NCBI RefSeq assembly: GCF_039602135.1
Contig: NZ_CP125942.1
Location: 2,232,001-2,296,000, forward strand
DNA length: 64,000 bases
Direction of reading: 5' to 3'
From: Glutamicibacter sp. B1
GTDB lineage: Bacteria; Actinomycetota; Actinomycetes; Actinomycetales; Micrococcaceae
The position numbers and the translations under genes were made by a program. Shown here in pieces: positions 34,555-43,879 of this stretch. The notes beneath the pieces are model-generated. The model was not told the DNA's origin. It ran no database searches and saw nothing but the letters and a program-made list of their open reading frames with translations. Numbering within the stretch: position 1 is the first letter of the stretch; each line of letters begins with the position of its first letter.

Positions 34555-35922
34555 GTGAAACGCTCTGCCATGGAACTCGCCGCAATTGCCACCGCCGCCG
34601 TCCCCGGATTAGCCCCGGTTGGTTTTGCGGCACTGTCAGACGACGCAGAAGATTTTGATTCAGCATTGATTGTTGATGCGCTTAAGCACCGGTGGCGCGT
34701 TCGTTCGCCTCGGCATGATGAAGCAAGCATGCGACTGGAGGCTGAACTATCTGCGCTGCGCGCTTTTTCGGCAAAGGTACGTGCATCGTTGCCGTTTGCT
34801 CTTCCTTCTGTGGCAGGAACTGTCCGTCAGGGTTCACTGCGCACCTTTGTGTATAAAGACATGCCTGGACACGTCCCATCGCTAGACGAGTTGGTTGACG
34901 AGGGCAGTAATCTAGCCAAGGCCTTGGGCCAATGCATGGCAGCAATCCACCAGATTCCTGATGAGGCTGTGGAAGTAGCTGGCTTGCCGACCTATTCGGC
35001 AGATGAAGTTCGTCAGCGCAAGCTCAACGAACTCGATACTGCCGCGGCTACCGGCAAGGTCCCTAGCCGCCTACTACGCCGTTGGGAACATGCAATGGAA
35101 GATGTTGCCCTGTGGCGTTTCAACGCAGCCGTAGTTCACGGTGACTTCGACGAAGAGCAGCTACAGATTTCTCATTCCAGCATTACGGCTGTTAAGGGTT
35201 GGACCGACTTGCATGTTGGCGATCCCGCGGACGATTTTGCTTGGCTCTCTGCTATTGAAGACCAGCAATTTACTGACCGCGTTTTTGCCTCATATGTGGA
35301 GGCACGTGGCAAGGCTGCAGATCCACACATCATGCGTCGTGCGGCCCTCGCGGCAGAATTTGCTTTGGCGCAGTGGCTTGTAAAGTCGTTGGATTCCAAG
35401 GATCCACAGCGCATTGCCGAAGCCGATGAAATGCTTCAGGAACTTGATCACAACATTGCTGAATACGGAGGTCAACCGCTCTCCGTTGTTGAAGCGCCTC
35501 GCCCCTTGGCAGCTCAGAATTCGGCATCGTCGCAGAACTCTGATCACGAGGATAAGAACTCGTCAGACGAGGAAAAGCCCGCTCCGTTGTCATCCACTAC
35601 TTCGGCTGCGCCACGAATCAATACGGCCAAGGTCACGGCCTTATCTGATTCAGCTACAACACCGAATGATTCGCCAGTAGCATCGTCAGCGCAAACCGAT
35701 TCGAAGGATCAAAGCAGTGACGATGCAGTGAAGTCCTCGGATACTGAGCAGACCAACGAGTCCGCGACGAATGCCAAGGCCAAAGACTCGTCGCTTTCGC
35801 AGTCCGGTTCTGAGCTGGATGAAAAGAACGCAGCACCAAAGCTGACTGAAGAGCCTAAAGACTCGGACGACGATTCCGGTTCACAGAGCCAAGAAAGCAA
35901 ACAGGGCGGTACCGAAAACTAG
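34555..35922 (+). CDS. Phosphotransferase (aminoglycoside phosphotransferase-like) with acidic tail
   Basis: Kinase-fold protein of the APH family (455 aa). Seen: an N-terminal SAMELAAIATAAVPGLAP, WRVRSPRHDEASMRLEAELSAL (nucleotide-lobe part), the catalytic AAVVHGDFDEEQLQI (HGD with the family's following residues) and WTDLHVGDPADDFAWL with the metal-binding Asp. From about residue 320 a 135-residue Ser/Asp/Glu/Lys-rich tail follows, low complexity and probably disordered. The substrate is unknown; antibiotic modification is not implied. The GTG at 34555 has GGTGGA close upstream; an ATG 15 nt later is the other option. It replaces the ion-channel gene found at this spot in mycobacteria. Confidence 0.82.
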   Translation: MKRSAMELAAIATAAVPGLAPVGFAALSDDAEDFDSALIVDALKHRWRVRSPRHDEASMRLEAELSALRAFSAKVRASLPFALPSVAGTVRQGSLRTFVYKDMPGHVPSLDELVDEGSNLAKALGQCMAAIHQIPDEAVEVAGLPTYSADEVRQRKLNELDTAAATGKVPSRLLRRWEHAMEDVALWRFNAAVVHGDFDEEQLQISHSSITAVKGWTDLHVGDPADDFAWLSAIEDQQFTDRVFASYVEARGKAADPHIMRRAALAAEFALAQWLVKSLDSKDPQRIAEADEMLQELDHNIAEYGGQPLSVVEAPRPLAAQNSASSQNSDHEDKNSSDEEKPAPLSSTTSAAPRINTAKVTALSDSATTPNDSPVASSAQTDSKDQSSDDAVKSSDTEQTNESATNAKAKDSSLSQSGSELDEKNAAPKLTEEPKDSDDDSGSQSQESKQGGTEN

Positions 35923-35948
35923 CCCTTTGGGTTACTTTCGGTACCGCC
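35905..35948. terminator. Convergent terminator straddling a stop codon
   Basis: GGCGGTACCGAAA (35905-35917), 18-nt loop containing the stop of the phosphotransferase gene, then TTTCGGTACCGCC (35936-35948). It overlaps the end of the coding region and lies 5 nt before the AdnB stop (35953) on the other strand. Confidence 0.75.
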
Positions 35949-35952
35949 GAAG

Positions 35953-38900
35953 TTAGCTATCAAGCTGTTCAAAAGCACTCGAGATCATAGCCTCTAGCTC
36001 TGCTTCATTGGAAAGGTGTTCCGCGCGAATCGTTACGCCGGCAGAAACGTAATAGAACGCTGCCTTAATCTCTTCAAGGGGAATTCCGTGCAGGCGTGAC
36101 CACCCCAAGCGATACACCGCAAGCTGGACAAGCTTGCTTTTCAGATCCTTGCCGTGCGGAATGCGGCCCGTTTTCCAGTCGAGCAACAGCCAGGTGCCAT
36201 CCTCCATTTGGAAGACAGCGTCAATCCTGCCGCGTACAGCTACGGGTCCGACACGGGTTTCAAGAGGGACTTCCACGTAGGCCGGTTGAAGCTGAGCCCA
36301 TTCACTAGCTAGGAAGGCTTCCTTCATCGATTCTAGGTCGAGGGCTTCGTCAAGATAACTATCGGCGGGCTCGACAAGATCGCCTAGATCCAGCATCGAA
36401 GTTTTTTCGTAAAACTCCTCAATCCAGGCGTGGAAGGCAGTACCGCGTCGGGCTGCAAGGCCTGGGCGCCGAGGTACGGGCCGACGAAGGTTTTCCAAAA
36501 CAGACACCGGGTCCTCAGCCAATTCGACAAACAGCGAGGCGCGCACATGTTCTGGCGCTTCAACAGCTCGTTCTCGATTACTCAGGAAATCGCGTTGTGC
36601 AATTAGTTTTTCTGCTTCTTCGGCCCATTGTTGCCCTTCGGGGGTTACCGGTTGATAGTTCGCATCAGCACGCAGTACGTCATCGGCAATTTCCTGGATG
36701 ACCGAACGTCGAGAGTAAACAAATTCCTTGCGGTTCACTCCCCCGGTGATCTGTGGTCCATCCAATGGATCGTAGGGCCACAGGGCTTCTAGCGGTGTTA
36801 ACCGGCTCGGGTTTTGTTCCGGCGCGTCTTCATCCGCAACCCACACACCAATTTCGGCTTGTGGTGCTGACCCCTGAGTCAGGGGCACCAAAGCATTGAA
36901 GAACTCTGAGGCTTCGGTGGGCTTGCTACGGGTGGCAGTCCAAATGCTACTGCTGCAAATGAGCAATGATTTAGCCCGCGTGACAGCGACATAAGCCAAC
37001 CGACGTTCCTCGGCAACATGATGGTCTTCCACGTGATCTTTGAACAGCGATTCGGCTTCCAACAACTCTTTAAGAGCCGGTTGGTCGGTATCCCATTGAG
37101 GTAAATCGTTTGCGTCACCACGCAATGGCCAAGGCAGCGCTTTATCGCCACTGGTCCAGCGATCCGACTGGGATCCAGGGAAAACGCCGTCATTCAAAGA
37201 CATGACAGCAACGATGTCCCATTCCAGACCCTTTGAGGCATGCACCGTGAGCAGTTGAACCGCCTGAGGATCAGCATCTTCGCTGGGAAGCGGTAGACCC
37301 TTTTCCTTTTCGGCAGCCTGTTCCAACCACATCAAGAACCCCGCTAATTCAACACGAGGGGCGTTGCGACAGTATTCACGGACAACATCCGCAAAGGCAT
37401 CAAGATTCGCCCGGGCAGCATCGCTTTGTACCCAAGGTCTAACGGCAACTTCAATATCCAGGTTCATCGCCCGCTCGACTTCGCGGATCAACGTTTCCAA
37501 GTCATCGTTGGCCATAAGCCTAAGGGTGGCTAACTCATCTTTGAGCGCAGTCAGGCGAGTCCTGCCTTCTTCGCTGAGGCTTCTGCCCTCGGAACTGCTC
37601 CAGTTTTCTGGAGGAAAATAGTCCAATGCTTCAATCAGGCTCGCTGCGTCATTTAGCTCAGCCCTGGCAAGTTCGATGGCTTCGGTGTCAGGTCCCTCGT
37701 GACGTTCGCTGTCCTCGGCTCGTAGCCCACGGGCACGACATCGTTCCAACTGGCGCGACCAGTCAGCAAATGCCGTGAGATCCGCGGCACCAATGCGCCA
37801 CCGTGCTCCGGCCAGCAGACGCATGAGTTTATCTGAGCGTAGTGGATCCACAAGAACGTGGAGGCACGCAACAAGGTCTGTTACCTCAGGTGTGCTCAAG
37901 AGCCCGGACAGACCCACTAATTGGTAGCGGATTCCGCGTTCGGAGAGCACTTCGCCCATGATGCTTAACTGGCTACGATTTCGCGAGAGCACGGCACTAG
38001 TGAGCCCGGCATCTGGACTCTTTTGATGTTCAGCCACAATGAGGTCCGCGATAGCCTCGGCTTCTTGACGAACCGTAGCGCAACGGTTGAGCACGACTCG
38101 ACCGGGTTGGGCAAACGCTGATGGTTCCAGCGGTTTGACGGTAACCGGCCCGGTGCTGGTTGGTGCTTGCGCCGTGATGTTGTTTGCCGCCGAGAGCACG
38201 TTGACGGTGTTGCGCCAGGCGATGGTCAGGTGTTTAACGTGCGCGATTTCTCGCTGTTCGGCTCGAACGATAGGAAAAGTTTCGGGGAAACGGAACAACT
38301 GGCCGGCACTAGCACCGCGGAAACCATAAATTGATTGGTTTGGGTCACCCACGGCAGTCACCGGATGACCGTGCCCATAGAGCTGAGAAAACAACACCAT
38401 TTGGGCGTGGGAGGTATCTTGAAATTCGTCCAGTAGCACTACCTGATGGCTGGCGCGTTCGGAGAGCGCGGCTGCGGGAACTTCTTGGGCAATCCTCGCT
38501 GCATGGGCGACGAGGTCGCCATAGTCCATGACACCAAGTCGTTTTTTCTCTCGAGTGTATTCTTCGGCCAGTTCGGCGATAGTTGCCCTTGAAGCCAATT
38601 TGTCGATGAGCTTCAAAGCGGCTTGCGTGGGCGCCTTGTCTTTTTCTGCGTCCATCGGCAGTGTCTGAAGTTTGGCCACAAGCTCATCAATCCATTGGTG
38701 TGCTTCAGGGGCGGTAACCAGGTGTTCAGAGGCTTCGGAGCTGAAGGAGACGATAGCGTCGATAAGGGTACTGCTGGCGCTATTGAGGTGCTGATAGTCC
38801 CCCGTGTATTTCTCTAATACCGAATGACCGAGCTGCCAGGATTGTGCCGCACCAAGTAGGGCGCTGTCTTCTTCTAGTCCCAGTCGAAGCCCATGATCTT

Positions 38901-39267
38901 GAACCAGGGTGTTTGCGTAGGAGTGGTAGGTTGAAACGGCAGGGTCGAGGAAGTCGCAAGTTTCTTCTTCGCTAAGTAGTCCGGTAGCTACCAACTGCGC
39001 AATTTTTGCCCTGATCCTTATGGACAGTTCTCCGGCTGCTTTACGGGTGAACGTGACGCCGAGGATTTGCTCGGGTCGCACCAGTTGGTTGGCTACTAGC
39101 CAGACAACCTTGTCCGCCATGGTTTTGGTTTTGCCAGAACCGGCGCCGGCAATAACGAGCATTGGTTCAAGCGGTGCAGCGATAATCTCTGCTTGTTGTT
39201 CCGTGGGAGGGAACTTTTCGCCCAGTGCCTCGGAGAGTTCCTGCGGGCTGTATTTGATGGTGCTCAT
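35953..39267 (-). CDS. adnB: Helicase-nuclease subunit AdnB
   Basis: Lead motor of the heterodimeric AdnAB end-resection machine of actinobacteria (functional analogue of RecBCD/AddAB). The 1104 residues have a UvrD-type motor (VIAGAGSGKT Walker A near residue 43; VVLLDEFQDTSHAQM motif II; VHASKGLEWDIVAVMSLNDG motif V; VAVTRAKSLLI motif VI) and a C-terminal RecB-family nuclease with GRIDAVFQMEDGTWLLLDWKTGR (Asp, Asp, Lys catalytic pattern) and an AVYRLGW helix. The ATG at 39267 overlaps the adnA stop in ATGA; the 19 extra upstream residues do not fit. Family length is about 1090-1100. Confidence 0.95.
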   Translation of the reverse strand: MSTIKYSPQELSEALGEKFPPTEQQAEIIAAPLEPMLVIAGAGSGKTKTMADKVVWLVANQLVRPEQILGVTFTRKAAGELSIRIRAKIAQLVATGLLSEEETCDFLDPAVSTYHSYANTLVQDHGLRLGLEEDSALLGAAQSWQLGHSVLEKYTGDYQHLNSASSTLIDAIVSFSSEASEHLVTAPEAHQWIDELVAKLQTLPMDAEKDKAPTQAALKLIDKLASRATIAELAEEYTREKKRLGVMDYGDLVAHAARIAQEVPAAALSERASHQVVLLDEFQDTSHAQMVLFSQLYGHGHPVTAVGDPNQSIYGFRGASAGQLFRFPETFPIVRAEQREIAHVKHLTIAWRNTVNVLSAANNITAQAPTSTGPVTVKPLEPSAFAQPGRVVLNRCATVRQEAEAIADLIVAEHQKSPDAGLTSAVLSRNRSQLSIMGEVLSERGIRYQLVGLSGLLSTPEVTDLVACLHVLVDPLRSDKLMRLLAGARWRIGAADLTAFADWSRQLERCRARGLRAEDSERHEGPDTEAIELARAELNDAASLIEALDYFPPENWSSSEGRSLSEEGRTRLTALKDELATLRLMANDDLETLIREVERAMNLDIEVAVRPWVQSDAARANLDAFADVVREYCRNAPRVELAGFLMWLEQAAEKEKGLPLPSEDADPQAVQLLTVHASKGLEWDIVAVMSLNDGVFPGSQSDRWTSGDKALPWPLRGDANDLPQWDTDQPALKELLEAESLFKDHVEDHHVAEERRLAYVAVTRAKSLLICSSSIWTATRSKPTEASEFFNALVPLTQGSAPQAEIGVWVADEDAPEQNPSRLTPLEALWPYDPLDGPQITGGVNRKEFVYSRRSVIQEIADDVLRADANYQPVTPEGQQWAEEAEKLIAQRDFLSNRERAVEAPEHVRASLFVELAEDPVSVLENLRRPVPRRPGLAARRGTAFHAWIEEFYEKTSMLDLGDLVEPADSYLDEALDLESMKEAFLASEWAQLQPAYVEVPLETRVGPVAVRGRIDAVFQMEDGTWLLLDWKTGRIPHGKDLKSKLVQLAVYRLGWSRLHGIPLEEIKAAFYYVSAGVTIRAEHLSNEAELEAMISSAFEQLDS

Positions 39268-42200
39268 CGTTCGGTGACCTGTCGTCCTTCGGCGCAAAGT
39301 GGGCAAATTTCTGGCAGGGTGCAATTGCCGAGAATTCCGGAGGCACCCGCGAGATGGCGGGTAATGAATTCTTTTTGACCCATCAAACTGGCTGCTTCCA
39401 AGATCAGGGTCCGTGCCCAGTCATCTTCTCCTAGGGAGGGCTGTTCCCTGATGGTAGGACTCTTGGTGTTCGTGCCAACGTAGACAAGTGATGCGCCAGC
39501 AGGCTCGGTGGAATACTCAGCGGTTTCCTCGCGCTCCTGCAGCGCTCCTAATTGGATGGCCGTCTGGTAGACACCGAGCTGGGGGTGTTCGAGTGTGTCA
39601 TTCTTACTCGGCGCGGTCGACCCCGTTTTCAGATCGACTACGGTGACTTTGCCCTGTGCGTCGGCTTCGACACGGTCAATGATGCCTCGTAATTGAACCT
39701 TGGTGCCGTCGGTTGTTGGCACCTCAATTTCGAAAGGTAACTCGCGAGCAACTAACTCGCGACCTTCTTGCCTCATCGCAATGCAATATTGAGCAAACTT
39801 CTTGAGCATCAGCGTGGCTCGGTCAAAGTCACGCTGTCCCTCCCAGTTGTCCAATTTTTCCAGTTCTGGCCAGCGCTGTTCCAAAATCTGTTGGTACTCG
39901 GATCCGCTGGCGTCCGGATGTTCTTCTGCGATGGAGTGAATCAATGTCCCCAGGGAAGCTGCAAAGTCATGTGCTGCCGTGCCTCCGGCATTTTGCACAA
40001 ACCAATTCAGCGGAGACTTCACCAGCGTCTCGACTTTGGACGGTGAAATTCTTCGTGGTTGGTCTTCGGGCACGACTGGATCGGTGGACGACAGTGGGCG
40101 TAGCCCCCACCATTGGTGCGGATGGGCACCACGAACTGGAGGGTGGCTGTGCGCGAGTTGGCCTAGCACATGCACTGAATCTTGATATTGCTCGGCTGGG
40201 TTGCTGCCCTCCGGTAGCTGTATTGCACCGAGTTGTGCTGCTTTGCTCAGTTCAGCTGTTTTGCGCAGTTGTGCCACGAGTGTGGGCAGGGACCGGATGC
40301 GTGGCACTGAAGTTGTCGTTCGACCTTCAGTGCTTGGGGGTTCTACTAGGTCTAGGAATGAAGATGGCTGTTGATCCTCATTGTCCACTGCCGTGCAGAT
40401 CAATTGTTCGCTGGCTCGTGATACAGCATTGCTGAAGCTACGGAGCTCGTCATTTCTGATCTGTCGTACCAAGTGTGTTGGTGTCCTGGTAGCAAGGAAA
40501 CTAATGCCATGTTCTACGACGTCAGCTAAGGCATTTGAACCAAGTAACTCACCACGCAATCGCAGGTTTGGCCAAGAGCCTTCTTGCAAGCCTGGGATGA
40601 AAACTATTGGCCACTCTTTGCCTGCGGCAGCCGCCGTGGTCAGCACCGTGACCATATGTCCGCCAGCGGCCCGAGTTGCCAACGAGTCCATCGGCAGTTC
40701 TTGGTTGAGGATATGTTCAATGAACTGAGACACGCTGGCGCCAGGTAACTGGTCAACGAAGCGCTCCGCAGCTTGGAACAGTGAGAGAACTGCATCTAAA
40801 TCGTGGTCCGCGCGACGTGCTGAAGTTCCCGCGCCCAGGGCCTCTTCCCGCCATGCTTGGGCCCTCCCTGAGGCTTCCCACATGGCCCACAGTGCGGTTT
40901 CAGGCGTGGCTGTTCCGCTGGCAAGTTCGGTTTTGAGAGCACCGTACATTTTCAGCAGGCGTTGCAGTCCAAAGGCTGGCTTACCTAGGTCTTGGGCAAG
41001 TTCTGGTTCACGAAGACAGGTTTCGAGCAGTTCTTGACTGGAGCGACGACCGCCTTGGGCTGCCTCCTGTTGGCGCAACAGCTGACGCAGGCGCCGAATC
41101 TCTAGTGCGGTACTCATTCCATAACGCGATAGCAGTAGGTTCTGCATCAGTAACGGATCTTCGGCAACTGAATCATTGAAGGCCAATTCGAGCAGGTCGA
41201 GTAGGGGACGAACAGCGCCCTCATCTTTGAGCGGAATTTCTGCCGGGGGTACCTGCACCGCGATCCCCTGCCCTTCAAGGAATCGGCTGTAGGAGCGAAC
41301 TTGTGATCCGTTGCGAACCACAATGGCCATTTCGGAAAGACTCCGGTTTTCAAAAAGGCTCAGGTGGACAATGTGCTGGGCAATGAAACGTTCTTCGAGA
41401 GTTGAGTTCTCGAAAGTCAGTGCTTGGCAGGTTTCGTCGTTTCCAGCATTTCTCGGCTCAATTTTTCGTCCGCGAAGTCCGGCAGCGATGGGGACCCGTC
41501 GCACAATGCGTTGCCACGCTTCGGTGATCTGCCCCGGCATCCGATATCCATGAGTGAGTTCAAGAAATGTTGCTTCGGTGGTGCCGGCGTAGTTTTGTGC
41601 AAAGCGATGCAACTGATCGGTGCGAGCTCCTCGGAATCCTTGAACCACACTGTCGGGGGCAGCAAAAGCGATAAGTGAACGGTCCTTGGTCAGCAACGCC
41701 AAAAGGCGATGCTGCGACAGGGTTGCTTCTTGAAGGTCATCGACCATGACCAAAGACAGCCGGTCCTGTTCGGCGTGAAGGAATTCTGGATTCTCTTCTA
41801 GTAGTTGCGCGGCACGGGTAATGAGTCCTGCAGGGTCAAAGGCTTCGGCGCTGCCCAGATCCAGAAGGTCACGATATTCTTGGTAGAAATGCGCCGCGGC
41901 AACCCATTCGGGCTTGGTCGCTTTTTCCCCAAGCTCTTCAATGTCCGCAGGTTCCAGCCCAAGCTCTGAGACTCGGTCAAAAAATTCGCGGATCTCTTTG
42001 CGGAAACCACGGGTTTCAATCGCTAGTTCCAACTCGCTGGGCCATTGCGGGCCACTTGTCAGACCCGAAGAATGTCCCTCTAGCAGGTTGCCGATCAGCG
42101 TATCTTGTTCTGGCCCTGAGAGCAGTCGTGGGGATCGTTCCAGGAACGGTAGAAGACCTTCAACACGAGCTCGACGAATGAGGTCAAAGGCGTAGGCAGA

Positions 42201-42470
42201 CCACGTGCGTACCACGGGTTCGGTAAAAGTCCGTTCAGCGCGACGACTGAGGTCATCGCGAATGGAGGCAGCCGTCAGTCGTGTGGGAGCAATGATTAGT
42301 AATGACTGTGGATCTAGGTCGTCGCCAAGGCGCGCAACCGCCGTGTTGACTAACGTATTAGTTTTGCCTGTGCCCGGAGCACCAGTAACGAGCACCGGAC
42401 CGTTGCTCTTCTGGAGCTGACCAACTATGTCCTGAGAATCCGCACGTACCTCAGCTTGCGTTTCATCCAT
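39264..42470 (-). CDS. adnA: Helicase-nuclease subunit AdnA
   Basis: Second subunit of AdnAB (1068 aa). Motor: VTGAPGTGKTNTLVNTAV (Walker A, near residue 30), SLVMVDDLQEATLSQH (motif II, with VDD instead of the more usual DE, so weak ATPase), and MVTVLTTAAAAGKEWPIVFI (motif V region). C-terminal RecB nuclease: RGIIDRVEADAQGKVTVVDLKTGS. The end has C-x6-C-x2-C (NCTLPEICPLC), three of the four Cys of the Fe-S-type nuclease family, but the first one is replaced by Ser (LVKSPLNWF). Start ATG at 42470 is 2 nt after the ATL stop; the stop overlaps the adnB start. Confidence 0.94.
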   Translation of the reverse strand: MDETQAEVRADSQDIVGQLQKSNGPVLVTGAPGTGKTNTLVNTAVARLGDDLDPQSLLIIAPTRLTAASIRDDLSRRAERTFTEPVVRTWSAYAFDLIRRARVEGLLPFLERSPRLLSGPEQDTLIGNLLEGHSSGLTSGPQWPSELELAIETRGFRKEIREFFDRVSELGLEPADIEELGEKATKPEWVAAAHFYQEYRDLLDLGSAEAFDPAGLITRAAQLLEENPEFLHAEQDRLSLVMVDDLQEATLSQHRLLALLTKDRSLIAFAAPDSVVQGFRGARTDQLHRFAQNYAGTTEATFLELTHGYRMPGQITEAWQRIVRRVPIAAGLRGRKIEPRNAGNDETCQALTFENSTLEERFIAQHIVHLSLFENRSLSEMAIVVRNGSQVRSYSRFLEGQGIAVQVPPAEIPLKDEGAVRPLLDLLELAFNDSVAEDPLLMQNLLLSRYGMSTALEIRRLRQLLRQQEAAQGGRRSSQELLETCLREPELAQDLGKPAFGLQRLLKMYGALKTELASGTATPETALWAMWEASGRAQAWREEALGAGTSARRADHDLDAVLSLFQAAERFVDQLPGASVSQFIEHILNQELPMDSLATRAAGGHMVTVLTTAAAAGKEWPIVFIPGLQEGSWPNLRLRGELLGSNALADVVEHGISFLATRTPTHLVRQIRNDELRSFSNAVSRASEQLICTAVDNEDQQPSSFLDLVEPPSTEGRTTTSVPRIRSLPTLVAQLRKTAELSKAAQLGAIQLPEGSNPAEQYQDSVHVLGQLAHSHPPVRGAHPHQWWGLRPLSSTDPVVPEDQPRRISPSKVETLVKSPLNWFVQNAGGTAAHDFAASLGTLIHSIAEEHPDASGSEYQQILEQRWPELEKLDNWEGQRDFDRATLMLKKFAQYCIAMRQEGRELVARELPFEIEVPTTDGTKVQLRGIIDRVEADAQGKVTVVDLKTGSTAPSKNDTLEHPQLGVYQTAIQLGALQEREETAEYSTEPAGASLVYVGTNTKSPTIREQPSLGEDDWARTLILEAASLMGQKEFITRHLAGASGILGNCTLPEICPLCAEGRQVTER

Positions 42471-42472
42471 GG

Positions 42473-42862
42473 TTATAGTTCATCATCCAATTCAGACATT
42501 TTGGGGTTCCCCAGTGACAGCCTGAGGATATCGATCGCTTCCCATTGTTTAGGCGTAGGATTCCAGCGCAGGTTTTTGATATCTACGCGCTTACCCGGGC
42601 GAGCGAGTTTTTCGCGTTCCCAATGTTCACGAGCCCTAGGCAAGAGTGGTTCTGCGATGTTGCCGTCGGCCCTGAGGACACGCCACCATGGAGTTCCCAC
42701 TTCAGCGGTGGTCATGGCTTTGCCGACTTGGCGCGGACCTCCGCTACCCAGAAGTTCAGCCACATCGCCATAACTGATGACGGCGCCAGCAGGAACCAGT
42801 TGGGCGAGTTGATGCACTGCCTGTGCATAGTCGAGCTGTGTTGGCCCTGATGCATCTGTCAT
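42473..42862 (-). CDS. Alkyltransferase-like protein (ATL)
   Basis: Binds O6-alkylguanine in DNA and flags it to nucleotide excision repair, but cannot remove the alkyl group. 129 residues; the MGMT-like HTH (AVISYGDVAELLGSGGPRQVGKAM) is intact, and the active-site PCHRV is replaced by PWWRV (Trp59 at the Cys position), which defines ATL proteins. It leads the adnA-adnB operon, matching Rv3204 in mycobacteria. Confidence 0.93.
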   Translation of the reverse strand: MTDASGPTQLDYAQAVHQLAQLVPAGAVISYGDVAELLGSGGPRQVGKAMTTAEVGTPWWRVLRADGNIAEPLLPRAREHWEREKLARPGKRVDIKNLRWNPTPKQWEAIDILRLSLGNPKMSELDDEL

Positions 42863-42950
42863 ATTTCTATTCTGCCAAGGACTGCAGGTTGATCCACAAA
42901 GGGCGCGTCAGGCACAGAAAGCGTCTTAACCTGCCTGTAGCGTTGTACCT

Positions 42951-43634
42951 ATGAATGAATGGCACAAGGGCCTCGCAGTTGGCTTTGACTTGGAAACTAC
43001 CGGCGTCGACACTTCGACAGCACGGATTGTTACCGCCTCAGTGGTACTCCTGGATGAACACGGTAACGTCGTGAACCGCCGCGAATGGCTGGTAAATCCC
43101 GAAGTCGAGATCCCCGAAGCTGCTACAGCAGTACATGGAATTTCCACGGAGAAGGCCCGTGCCGAGGGAGCGCCAGCAAAGCAGTCGGTGCAAGAAATCT
43201 TGCAGCTGTTGATGTTCGCCTCTGAGCAATCACCAATCGTGGCGTTTAACGCGTCCTACGATTTCTCCGTGCTCTACCATGAGGCAGTTCGTTATGACCT
43301 ACCTCCATTCTTCCCAGGCAATGTCATTGATCCTTTCATCATTGACAAGCAGGTAGACAAGTTCCGCAAGGGCAAGCGCACCTTGGCTGCGGCGTGCGAG
43401 TTCTATGGTGTTGTTCTAGAAAACGCCCATACTTCCTTGGCTGATGCCATCGCGTGCGTGGCGGTTGCTCGTCAGATCGGTAAACGGTACCCGCAGTTGC
43501 AGGTGGATCCGCAGGTGCTTCATGGTTGGCAAATTGGATGGGCCCGCGAACAGGCCGAAAGCTTCCAAACCTATCTTCGGAAGACGAAACCAGATGCCGT
43601 TGTTGACGGTGCCTGGCCGATCATGGAGGGATAG
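42951..43634 (+). CDS. DnaQ-like 3'-5' exonuclease (DEDDh)
   Basis: Exonuclease family protein (227 aa). The four acidic residues and His are visible: VGFDLETTGVDT (Asp, Glu), FNASYDFSVL (Asp) and HTSLADAIAC (His, Asp). No C-terminal polymerase-binding or BRCT domain is present, so whether it proofreads, degrades RNA or acts in repair is not known. It is divergent from the ATL-AdnAB genes; a link to DNA repair is suggested only by context. Confidence 0.9.
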   Translation: MNEWHKGLAVGFDLETTGVDTSTARIVTASVVLLDEHGNVVNRREWLVNPEVEIPEAATAVHGISTEKARAEGAPAKQSVQEILQLLMFASEQSPIVAFNASYDFSVLYHEAVRYDLPPFFPGNVIDPFIIDKQVDKFRKGKRTLAAACEFYGVVLENAHTSLADAIACVAVARQIGKRYPQLQVDPQVLHGWQIGWAREQAESFQTYLRKTKPDAVVDGAWPIMEG

Positions 43635-43730
43635 CTCACAAGCAAACAAGCATCTGTGTTGGATGTCACAGGCACCCTAATCGCTCGTGCGGAATTCCGG
43701 GGAAGTCAATAGTTCATGTTCTGTCACAAA

Positions 43731-43748
43731 TCGAAGAATATTCTTCGA
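43731..43748. promoter_or_regulatory. 18-bp palindrome upstream of metN
   Basis: TCGAAGAATATTCTTCGA, perfect 9+9. Two further CTCGAA words occur at 43766-43771 and 43786-43791, and TAAGAATCTTA lies between them. These sit 90-150 nt before the metN start and look like an operator cluster for a repressor or activator of methionine uptake (inference). No SAM riboswitch is visible. Confidence 0.5.
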
Positions 43749-43879
43749 GAACGACTTCATTATGACTCGAAGCTAAGAATCTTAACTCGAATTTCAGGCT
43801 CATTCGGGCGATTTTGTTCGATAATGGTTCAATGGAGGGTACTCTCTATACCCTTTTGAGAACTGAAGGAACACGCCTA

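Noticed and set aside
43814..43879. Earlier ATG start for MetN
   Set aside because: It would add residues with no family match, and the GTG at 43880 has a good ribosome site.
43635..43879. SAM (S-box) riboswitch before metN
   Set aside because: I see palindromes but no conserved S-box core elements or terminator/antiterminator in this leader.
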